This document shows positions 11,463-23,100 of a DNA stretch of 64,000 nt, piece by piece. Both the position numbers and the translations under genes were made by a program. Source of the DNA: Ignelater luminosus (taxonomy: Eukaryota; Arthropoda; Insecta; Coleoptera; Elateridae); contig VTPC01000874.1 of NCBI GenBank assembly GCA_011009095.1, positions 185,703-249,702 on the forward strand, given 5' to 3'. Position 1 is the stretch's first letter; every line of letters starts with the position of its first letter. Below the pieces are notes generated by a model, which saw only the letters and a program-made list of their open reading frames with translations, had not been told where the DNA came from and did no database searches.

Positions 11463-11762
11463 TATTATTAATTTGTCAATTGATTTAGCTGTCAAAGTCA
11501 GAGTGAGGTTAGAAAGTTAGATGTCAATGTAAAAAAATGTGAGGTTAAAAAGTTAATTGTCAATGTCAAAAGATTGTTTATAAGTTATGATGTTTATAAT
11601 CTTTGAAATGAAATGTTTTATACAGAAAAGTAAAATAAAAATTTTCTATTTCATGGGTTTATTTTGTTTTCCAAATACTATTGAATAAATGACACGAGGT
11701 TCTAGAGGAAGAATAAGCTAGAATAACAAGAATTTGTGATTAACACATTTTTGCTAATAATA
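11463..11762. repeat. Dispersed ~300-bp repeat, copy 1
   Basis: Highly similar, with small indels, to 24723-25022 in the same orientation. Shared landmarks are TTTAGCTGTCAAAGTCAGAG, CCAAATACTATTGAATAAATGA and the end GTGATTAACACATTTT. No TIRs or ORF are seen, so it may be a SINE-like or fragmentary element. Confidence 0.75.
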
Positions 11763-11819
11763 ACAAAAGATCGTTTAAATTTCTGATTCGAGTACGTTAA
11801 GACCATTACACAATTTCAG

Positions 11820-12440
11820 TTGGTACTTTAAACACAGCCAAGAAGATGACAATTGCACAAATGACATTTGTGTTATTTTAATCTAACCTTCATCTAACAT
11901 ATGTATAAACCAACAATATTGAAGCAAAAAGTAACGTAAACAAAACTTTACAATAAGTACTGAAAATGTTCGCTATTTACATCCAGACACTTTTGAACGT
12001 GCCTTTAAGACCATTAAAAACATTTTTGAAGAATCTGAGGAGAATTATTTAGTTCCACATTCTAAGCAGTTAATTTATAATGATACATGTTTAAATCCTG
12101 TTTTAAAATTAACTGGCACATGCCATAAACCGTATTAAATTTGCTGGGGAATTCTTCAAATCAAAGTTGAAGAGTTTCAATGGTAATTTCATGGACTGCT
12201 GCAATATTTTCTGAGGTTCGACTTGTAAATGGCATATTCTTAAAAACTGTAAATTAATTATTAAATTATAATAAATTATTTAATTATTATTAAACTCTGT
12301 CAATAATGAAATTCAAAGTCAACTTTCAAATTTACAATTTGAATTTTTTATTTGCAATCTGTTACTCGTTTAGCTGTCTAAAGTACCATCCTAACGTGAT
12401 GTACAGCCACGGCCTACCTAATTGAAGATTTAAATGATCA
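11820..12440 (-). mobile_element. Internally deleted copy of the mariner-type family seen at 2775-6570
   Basis: The left part (11930-12065) matches 2810-2945, including the transposase C-terminus, and the right part (12110-12440) matches 6030-6570. The middle of the element is deleted. GGTACTTTAAACACAGCC near 11824 and an inverted, slightly degenerate counterpart near 12372-12389 are candidate (sub)terminal repeats. Similarity with copy 1 runs on to about 12440, so the exact right end is uncertain. Confidence 0.65.
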
Positions 12441-14100
12441 CTCATTATAATAGTGTTATAGTATTGATTTACACAAAATGTATGTAGTACAGCTACTTTG
12501 ATAGCTGTTTAGATTTAATGTTGACATTTATGAAAAATATTGATCGAAACTAAAACTTTGATTTCAGAATAATTTAAGTCATATTCGAATTTTTTGTTGA
12601 CATTTTTTTTATAGGTTTTGATGCATTCTATTTGGTGTTAAAAGTTTCCTAAATACTTTAGAAAACATCATCAAACAGCATCCTGTGGGTATATATTTTT
12701 AACAATCTGATTCTGCTTTAAGTCTGTTTTTATTGATAATGGATTTGATGGTTTTTTTTTTGTGTAAACAACCTTGAATGTACTAAACGAGGTCACCAAA
12801 TATGATGACCATTATGTGAATATGTCCGAAGAGATCATTTGAGTTTCAGTAATTTCTTTTTTCTTATGAAACAAAAACAAGAATTTAAAAGATACTTAAT
12901 GCAATTGATCCTCCGTTTTCCTCTGCATTAATTCCATATTAAAAATGTTATAATTTGGAAAAGTGTACTGAGTTTAATATGAAATCTTGTTTGAAAATAA
13001 AAAAAAAGTCAAATGTATTTTAGGTGAAATTGCAACTTCAATGCACTCTTTTTTTTATAACTTATTACAGAAGTATGTTAGTGGAAGCGGTGGCTTTAAC
13101 AGTGTTGTTGTCATCCCTTATTTTATAAGAAACATAAAAATAATAGAATTATTATTATTTTTTTGATAAGACATCTAAAATTAATAAATAAATAGATAAT
13201 GCCAGGCAATGTGTGTCTAACATTATTAAAGCCACCACTGATAGCAGTTATTAAAGAAGCTAGGCATGATAACAGAGGCTAATGTGCTTTTGCTAAAAAT
13301 GATTTTAGAAAATGAAACTTAGTTAACTACTAGATTTGCTACATATGTACGTTCCGAAAGCTGATTTTATATACAGCATAAAAATTAATTTTCTACAAAA
13401 AATGATGCATGAAATCTAAAATAATAAATTATATGTTATGCCCAATTTATCTCACTACATGTAGGGTAGACAACACATATCACTTTGTTTATTAAATTTG
13501 TTCAAATAACTAAAGATCAAAGCTATACAAGACAAGATGTCATAAGGTTAGATAAAAAATAAATTCTTGTTAAAATGACAAGCAATGCATACTAATAATT
13601 TTTAAAATGTTTGTTTTCAATACTTTTAAAATTGATAATAATATCCATGATATGCAAACTGTGTTGCCTACCTATTTGTAGTGCCTTAAATTGGACACAC
13701 TATAAAACAAATTTTAATAATCTAAGTTTCCTAACAAATTTATATTTTGAAAGTAACGTAGAATAGTTAAAAATTATAACTTATTAAAAGTTAAGCCAAT
13801 GTTTTAAATAAATATTAAAAAAGAATTAATAAAATGGTTCTCTAAAGTACTGTGTTAAGATGCATAAAATTTAAAAAAATAAATAAATAAATAAATAAAT
13901 ATATAAATATATATATATATACACAACATTTACGTTATCAAAATAGGAACAATATTAGCAACATATACTGTATATAAAATTAGTAAAGCAACAGGCAAAA
14001 AGCATAAAATCAAAATACCATTTATGCATCAAAGTGCAAGACAAAAAGTAAAACAAAAAGAAAACAAGAAAAAGAAGCACGGTGGTGTCGGCGAGGGACT
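12441..14100. other. AT-rich non-coding region, probably lingerer 3' intron/UTR
   Basis: No recognisable coding exon. It should contain the terminal exon and 3' UTR of lingerer, since the last identified exon (14104-14133) ends with a good donor, but I could not find a convincing acceptor and frame here. An (AAAT)n/(AT)n run lies at 13876-13925. Confidence 0.4.
13876..13925. repeat. AAAT/AT microsatellite
   Basis: AAAT tetranucleotide repeats run into an AT dinucleotide run. Simple sequence. Confidence 0.9.
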
Positions 14101-14103
14101 TAC

Positions 14104-17100
14104 CATACGCCGGCCTTGGTGCCGTACTTCCATCTACAAGCAAAACAAAACCTGAATAACCAAAAAGAAGAACATGCTCATAAAAAGAGACACAATGTGA
14201 AAAAATTTACAAGTTATGTGCAACACATTTGTTTTTCAATTATTATTGCAAACAATACATTGCACTATATTTGTAGTATATATAAAAATAATTGTTCGTA
14301 TATTTGACAAAATTTTCATTTAATTATTCATTACTTGAAATTAATTGCTTTTAAGTAATCAATACGTAGTCTTCTGCTAGTTTATCAACATCATCTCATC
14401 CTCATCATTCAAAATATGAACTGACCATGTCAAGTTATTACACAGTTAAAGTGATCTCATATTATTTATTGTAAACTAGCATGTGACTCATCGTCAGTGA
14501 TTGATTCAAATGTAAAGCATAGATATAGATAACTCATCAAATACTAATAACTGTGTCAAAAGAGAAAACAATGATCATAATAAATTATAATTAGCAACTG
14601 CAAATTCAGAGGGTTTTGTTGTATTTAATTTAGCATTGATTCTGGCAAATCATTTTGAATATGTTTTGATACTTCTGTGTTGCATAAAATGAAAAAAAAA
14701 GACAAAAGAAAATGCATGCACACTTGATTAAAAAATAAAAAGAAAGAAAGAACCAATAGATTGCAGCCAATGACAGAAAGCATGAATTTAATTTGGAAGT
14801 AGTGAATACATTAAAATCAAATTAAATAAGAGAAATTAATTAAAGAAAAAAGAAACAGATAGGGAAAAAAATAAATTCAGAGTTTTCTAAATGCACCAAT
14901 TAAGAGAGATAAAATACACAATGCATATCCCAGAATAGGAACAAAAACATAATCGAAACATCAACAAATCAAAATTCCCTTATAATTCAACTTTCAGAAA
15001 CTTTTCTATTCTGAGATATCATTCTGCATAGAAAAATAATAAGCAAAGAAAAGTAATAAGATGTTTTATATTATTTTTGCCCATCAGTCTATGTACATTT
15101 GAATTTGATGAATATATTGTTGTGCGTTAAAAAAAAAGCAACTACCTAACAAAAAGATTGTATGAAATTGCAATCAGTTTAAAGTGGAAAACGAAGTAAA
15201 ATGGATTTGTAGTTATATTATAACTTTTATTTATGAGAGAACAGTATCTGCATAATACATAAATGTAAATTTCAGTTCTTCAATTTGTTTCTTGCATTAT
15301 GATAGATAACTATAACGCAGGATAATTTATTTACAAATTAAGGAGGGCTTTTTGCTGCGTACTAGTCAAAAGATGGTGTGTTTCTGTCTAACCAACAGGC
15401 CTTATGGAGCTGCTTCGGAACAAGTAGTGTTGTCAGGTTGAGGAATAAATCCCTCATAAATACTCATCCTCAAAACTATGTACGTATTGGAAAGATTTTT
15501 AGTTTCAGTTTAGGTTAGATTGCATGACAGAATATCTACAAACACAATGTTCTCAGTTTTATACAAAATGGAAGTAATATCTTTAGTAATTTTTATGTCT
15601 TCAATTTAGTAAGTTATTATTATTATTGTTGTTACATGTAATAGCAGAAACAATATCAAATTGTTATGAGAATAATCTATTGGCAAGAAGATATCCCAAC
15701 TGTTTAAATATTCCTATTTCAAATAGGGAATAGATTTGGCAACAAGGTTCTATTCTGTGCAGTGGCAGTGATTAGTTTTGAGGTTATCAAAATAACAATT
15801 AAAGTACCTATTACGTACAACCTAACAAAAAAAGATTCATGGTCAACCTTCATGCAAAAAAATTGTGAACGCATAATATGAAAGAACTCTACATTTCAAC
15901 TAAATTTAGTGCCATCTCTTGGCTGATGATTTCTTCCTATACTGATGAAATTGTTCTCTTACAAACCTGGTAACATGGAAGCAAGCGAGCGTGCAGTGTG
16001 TTGTTCAGTTCCAACAAACGCATCGTTACGCATGCGTTCCAGGGTTTTTCGTGATGACTGCATCTTATATGTTTTGAGAAAGAGAAAAAGGGAGAGAGAA
16101 CGCATATCTTTGGAATGGATCGTTGATAAACTTAGAAACTCTTTTCGTTTCGTAATGGCAGACGATGAAAGGTGGTTCAAAACTACCCATATAAACCTCT
16201 GATCGTCTTTTGTTTTTTTGGACAGACATCCTGTATCTTCGGAACGGTTGGTGCTATCAAGATGACTTTGATTTTTAGGTATGGTAAGGAAACAACTTCT
16301 AAATGAGCCAGGCTCAAACGATTGTCTTTTGTTTCTTTTGACAGGTATTTTGTATATGAGGAATGGCTGGTCCTATCATGGTGGTGAAATGGCTTTCTGA
16401 CAATCCAGACGCCATCAATCATCTTTTGTTTTTCTAACAGGTGTACCATAGATCTCAGATGGGACTTTGATTGTTAAGTGCAGCATGGGGGCACAACCAT
16501 CGCTCCCAGATATCTTGTATCTTGGTGTTGGTGCTCTCAGTTTGGGATTTGGATTGCTAAGTGTGGTGACAAAATGGTTTTCAGGCGATTCCAAGCCGTC
16601 ATAACATTTAGGTTTCTTAAGTAGGGTTATGGTGGGCGTCACCCAAGTCTTCACTGTATTTAGCTCTACTTAGAATGTAAATGAAGGACGAAGCCTGTTA
16701 ACTGTTTACAGGCCATTAACCATTTTTTATGAATCCAACTGTAGATTTTGTTGATATCAGGCATTTAAATATAAAGGAGTGATCTCTTTTAAGTCAACTG
16801 GGTCCATTCCAGTCGTTTGTGTGTGTGTGTTGTGAAAGGACAGGAGAGGATAGAGAAAAAAAGAGAGAATGATAAGGGGAGAGAAGGGAGGGAGAGAGAG
16901 GGGAATGGATCTTGGTATTGACTTTAAACTTCTTTCATTTTTTTGTAGGTCGAGGAGGGAGGGGAAGGTGTTCGAACTGCACACTGGCCACTGAATTTTT
17001 TTTTGACAAATATTTCACATCTCATGGATGGCTGGTCTTATCGAGTTGGGACTTTGATTGTTAGTTGCGGTGGTAGAATGGTTTTTACATAATCGGAAAG

Positions 17101-20100
17101 CACTGCTGATTGCCTTTTGTTTTTTCAACAGATATCCTGTATCTTTGGAAGAGCTGACGGTATCAAAATGAGACTTTAATTGTTAGGTGTGGCAAGAAAA
17201 CGACTTCTAAACTATCTGGACACAACCGATTGACTTTTGTTTTTTTTTCTTTTGATAGATATCCTGTATCTCAGAAATGGCTGATGCTATCAAGATGGAA
17301 CTTTCATGGTTAGGCGAGGTGGGGGAATGACTTTCAAATAATCTGGGAGCCACCAATCACCTTTTGTTTTTTTCGACAGATTCCTTTATCAAGAGAACAG
17401 CTGGCCCTATTGACTTGGGACTTTGACTGTTAGCTGTGGTAGAGTAATGGCTTTTAAACAATCTGGGCACCATCAACCATCTTTTGTTTTTTTTCTTGAA
17501 CAGACATCCTATATCTTCGGAACGGTTGGTGCTATCAAGATGATTCTTTGATTGTTAGGTATGGTAAGGAAACAACTTCTAAACGAGCCAGGCTCCAACG
17601 ATTGTCTTTTGGTTTTTTGACAGGTATTCTGTATGTCAGGAATGGCTGGTCCTATTGAATTAGGGCTTGGACTGTGTTGGTGTGGTGGTGAAATGGCTTT
17701 CGGGTGATCCGGACACCATCGATCTTCTTTTGTTTTTTTTAACAGGTGTACTATAGAGCAAGGGATACTATCATTGGCACCCACACAGTCATTGGCACCT
17801 TGTGAATATTTCGATAAATATTATGACTAGTGCCCTGTCTGTTGGGGAACTGATAAACTAATCTGGTCTGATAATATGTTATTTATGCGAGTTCATGATT
17901 TGCTGGCTAGGATATGATTATTTAGTTGAAATTTAGCTATTTTTATGTAAGTGTTTCTCAGTCTCTCGTCCAGGAAGTTGCTTCGTTATCAAGGTTAGCA
18001 TGATTACGCTATTATTTTTTTATTTTTCGCTTGTTCTATAACTGCTTATACGATTATTTGTAATGATTACAAAGAAATTACTGGTAACTTGTTTGGTAAA
18101 ATATTGTTAGAAATTAAAAATTTCAGTGACAACAACTGTGTCTAAACTTGCCCGAGGTTTAGTTATTGGCAAGGGGTGCCAATAACTGTGGAACAGTATT
18201 ACTGTCAGAAAATCAAAGTTTTATATATCAAATAGCAATTTTATTGATGGTTTATAAAACATGTATTCATTGGGAATAAAATATCCAATCGTTTGATATA
18301 AATTTCAAGTTTTTACCATATCATAGTTCTTATCACTGCTTTTTAGAATCATCATGACTGCTAAAAGTGCCGATAACTGTATCCCTTACCCTATATCTCG
18401 GGAACGGCTAACTAACAACTTGAAACTTGAAACTTGGACTGTGAATGGCTTTTAAATGATCTGGGCGCCATCGATCCTGTTTTGTTTTTTTTTTGACAGC
18501 TACATCCTACATCTAGGAAATGGTTGCTGCTATCAAGATGGCACTTTGATAGTTAAGTGTGATGGGGGAATGACTTTCAACCATTGGGCATGACCAATTG
18601 TCTTTTGATGCATTTCCTGTATTTCAAAAATGGCTGGTCATATCGACTTGAAACTGGGACTATTTTAGATGTGGTGAAGGAAAGGCTTGCAGGAGGGAGA
18701 CGGTGTATCACAAGTTGTAATGACATTCAGCCGTCTTAAGAAGGTTAATTATGGGCAAAGTGCATTAACTGTTTGAAGGTCACTCTGGGATGTTATCTAT
18801 GTCTTAAAAGCAAATCACAGAACTGGTTGAATGATTAATTGTTATAGCTTTCTGACATGTTGGACTTCTAGGCTAGAAATACTTTACCGTAGATTTTGCA
18901 ATGTGCGTCGCCGAAGACGTTTACACTTTTTCTACTCCAAGAGAGTTAAAAAAATTGAAGTGTCGTAAGCCAGAGCTGCAAAGCGGCGGGGGGAAGCCAT
19001 AAAGATGATGCAGCATGTATAGCGTAATGAATAGAATTTAGGTTATAATATTTGTAATGACAGTCAGCATATACTTGGATCAAACAAAGATTGATTATTA
19101 AAACATGATGAAACATGCACAGAAAACATCAAGGTTAAATATTACTTCCACGGAGGATAGGTGTAGAAATATTAGGTTACAGTATACAATGTTTATACTC
19201 CAAACTGAAAAATCACATGATTTTGGCCACATGCTGCAGATGCCTTATTACTACTGTGTTACCTGTGTTAACCTTGATAACAGCTGTTTTAATTTACTCC
19301 AAGCATGAGATTAACCCGAAATCACTTTTCATAAATGCTTATTAATAACACAAAATGAAAAATCCAAATGACAGGAAAAACAAAAGAGGATTGTTAGTAT
19401 TGTGGTGATAAGAAAGCAAAATAAAGAGAAAAGTATAAAAAGATGCTGAGAAAAGTGAGAACAAGAAAACAGAGAGAAATAGACAAAGTGAGAAAAAAGA
19501 AACAAAATTCAAAAAAACACAACTGAACAGAGCGGAAGTAAAAGCAAAACGGCAAAAAAGTATATTCACAGGAATAGAGGATAGAAGACTGTTCATTTTC
19601 TTTTATTTGTGCAAGGGAACTGATGTATTATGCCTAAAGTTATTTAAGTGCAAAATGCGCCTCTATATCTTTCAATATATTTCTTCAAAACATTAGAATT
19701 ACCCATTTTACTTCTTCTTGTGTCTCAAAAGGCCCTAGAAAACAAAAAAACGTGTATTTCCAATGTTTTGAAGAGATAAAGGGTTTTCCAATAAGAGGTG
19801 TTATTTTGATATTCAAAGAAAAGTGCCATTTTTTAATATAAATGATCGGATGTTTATTTCATTATAAAGAGGAAGGTATGCCGTTAATAGTGGAAAATAA
19901 CATCAGGCAAATGACCACCACGACCACGCTTACAGGACAATATCCTTTTCATGAAATTTTCCATAACCAAATCGCAAAGTGGCTGCCCTATGTCCTCGAT
20001 AGCCTCACGAATTCCATCTTTGAGGTCTTGAATCGACGCTGGGCTGTTGGCGTAGACCTTCTCTTTCACGTGGCCCCAAAGAAAGAAGTCGCAAGGTGTT

Positions 20101-23100
20101 AAATCACAAGATCTCGGTGGCCAATTGTGATCACCTCTTCGAGAGATAACACGGTCCGGAAACTTTTTCCGTAAAAGATCAATGGTTTCGTTGCTTGTGT
20201 GGCACGTAGCGCCGTCTTGTTGAAAGTAAACGTTGTCCAGATCAATACCATCCAATTCCGGCCATAAAAAATCGTTAATCATCTCTCGATAGCGCAATCC
20301 AGTCACCGTAACTGTTGCTCCAGCCTCATTTTCGAAAAAGTAAGGTCCAATGACTCCGCCGGACCATAAACCGCACCAAACAGTCACACGTTGAGGATAG
20401 AGAGACTTTTCAACAATAACTCTTGGATTTTCTGAGCCCCAGATCCGACAATTTTGCTTGTTGACTCAAGATGATTTTTCGATGGAATTCTGGATCATTT
20501 TCATGCATTTCAACGACCCAATCAGCAAAGACACGACGTTGTTGATGATCGGCCGGCTTGAGTTCTTGTGTTAACTGGACTTTATAAGCCTTAAGACCCA
20601 AATCTTTATGCAAAATACGGTGTAATGACGTTTGTGGAATGGCTAATTCCAAAGAACGACGAGGAATGGACAAACCTGGGTTTTCTTTAACACTTTCGGC
20701 TACAACAGCAATATTCTCGGCTGTTCTTGAGCGACGTGCACGGGTTTTATTCTTCACATCACTAACTTGTCCCAAGAGCTCGAATTTTTTCACCAATTTC
20801 TGTATTGCGGTCCGACAAGGTGCTTCACGGTGACCCAAAAATGTTCGAGTTTTACGAACCGTCTCTGCCAAATTTTCACCATTTTTATAGTGAATTTTAA
20901 TAATTTCAATGCGTTGTTGAAGCGTGTATCGTTCCATATTTATTAATGGCGTAGTTTCTACTTGTCAAATGTCAAAAAATGATAGCTTCAAAAGTGACAT
21001 CTACCGAAATAGCGGGCTATTCAAAATAACACCTCTTATTGGAAAACCCTTTATATATTAAAAAAGCTTTAATTATGACATCAAATACTTTAGTGTCAAA
21101 AAAAAACAAACTAATTCGTTCTTTCAACAAATTACTGTTGTCTCATAATAAGTGTCTTTAATATAACTAATGCTCTTAATACACCGTATTAGTTCTGATT
21201 ATAAAACCTTCTAATTAAGAAACATTTCTTTTTATACAATTAAAACAATTGAAATTAACAATGATTATAATTCTAAAATACATCGATCCTGAGCAACAAT
21301 TTCATTATAAATTAATAATACAAGAAACAAAAGCATCAAATAATAAAAGCTGTTAAGTAATATGATTTTGAATAGTTCATAATAAATTATAAAAAACAGA
21401 TTGCCATGATTTACAATTAAACAAAAGCGTATTTAAATGACAAATGTCATTTTTACTTAACCTCATTGTTCATATTAGAAAATTTTCCATTCCAATTTTC
21501 TTTGTCTTTACACTAACTTTCATGTACTATTGGGAGAATTGAAAGTAAACGACTGATGTTAGCCGTGTAATTGTTATTTAATAGTATCCACTATTAACTA
21601 AGCTTAAAAATGTCAAAATCTATTTCAAAGCCAATTGATTAACAAGACACAGTCAAGTCTTTACAATACTAAAATATAATGATAAAAACATTAATCCGTT
21701 TACTTCCAATTGCTCTCGATGGTACGCTTTAAAATTACACAAAATCATGGCCCTCCCCGTTTTCTCTAATTTGGAAATGAACAGTACTTGTTAAGCTTTT
21801 TCAAAAAAAACTGTTTAAATTTCTTTAGTTAATAAGTCATTATACGAACGATTGTATCTTTATAAAAATCAAATGAAAATAAAATTAATAATATTGAAAT
21901 ATTAACAAATGCTTCTTACTTGATGAAGTGGTTGATGTATCAGTGGCGTCGAGTGATGCTGCTGATGTGGTGCCATCGTCGGAATAAACATTTGTGCACC
22001 GTAACTAGTTCCGCTGGGTGCTAACCCTGTACTTTGATTACCGTGGAGGGCACCAGTAAATGGAGGTGGTGTGCCGGAATGGAATCCCTGTTTATCATAC
22101 GACTGCAACAATAAAATAATCTCGTGAAGTCAAAAACTAACAGAAATAAAAGAAAAAGGAAACAAAATGACTGAAATCAGACTGCCAGATCAGCTTTTGG
22201 TGAATGTTCAGTTAAAGTGTGAACACAAACCCAATAAAAAACTTACTGGATAAGTTAACACCAAACTTCCCATTACCTCAGTCTCGTCATCGTATCATCA
22301 TATTTTATCTAAATAATTATCAAGAATTAGATGTAATAAATAATGCTTACGTTAACTTTCCCCAATGCCGTGTGTGATTTACCATACATGGCAGTCAGAT
22401 CATTTGCAGAGGAGCCTCCCGAGGAAGCATTAGCACCAGTCCCCTTGTTTTGACCCTGAGTATTTCCTACATAACCTCCTTTACTATAATCTTGCGACTG
22501 CGTAAGTGGATCATAACCCGATCCATAACCTGATCCATACGTTGCTGGTTTAGGATATTGACTGTTGGTAGACCCATGAGCATTCGTAACAGTGGGAAGT
22601 TGCTGCAATGCGATAATCCTATCAGTCACCTGTCACACATGCAATGAGATATTTTTAAACTGTCTATTTGTCGCATTTATTTGTTGCACATTCAGCAGAG
22701 CCCGTTCACTTAGGGGTTGTGTACATACCATTATTAAAACAATTTTTTCACTGTAAAAATCGTTTCTAAAATTGAACAAATTCTTCCACAAACTCATTTT
22801 TGTTTGTGGAAAATGCCTATTCAATTTAAATTAAATCCACACACGCTTTCTCGAGTCTTCGATCATTTTCAAGATTCTTATCTTAAAAACCCCCAATAGA
22901 GAATCTTTTTCAGTATGACCATTAAGAGCTCTCTCTGAGGTGCAAATGAATTAGATGATTTAGTTTCAATGCTTGGGTACCTACACTGTACATAATTTAA
23001 CTACTGTATTAGGTTATTTGCATCTATCGTAAAGTTAAGATCAATCTGCTGTCTATTATTTGATAATAAAAACAAAACACAGGTATTTATTAGTAGTTGA

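Noticed and set aside
13080..13135. Possible terminal exon of lingerer reading DDNNTVKATAS
   Set aside because: The only AG acceptor is one base out of register with the phase of exon 15, so the reading frame does not join.
13955..14143. 62-residue minus-strand ORF overlapping lingerer exon 15
   Set aside because: It reads the 30-nt exon in a different frame and runs into intron sequence; hydrophobic stretch is from AT-rich DNA.
16195..18720. CRISPR-like or protein-repeat interpretation of the ~120-bp array
   Set aside because: Units are diverged over their whole length without conserved repeats and unique spacers, and ORFs through it are incidental; this is eukaryotic tandem repeat DNA.
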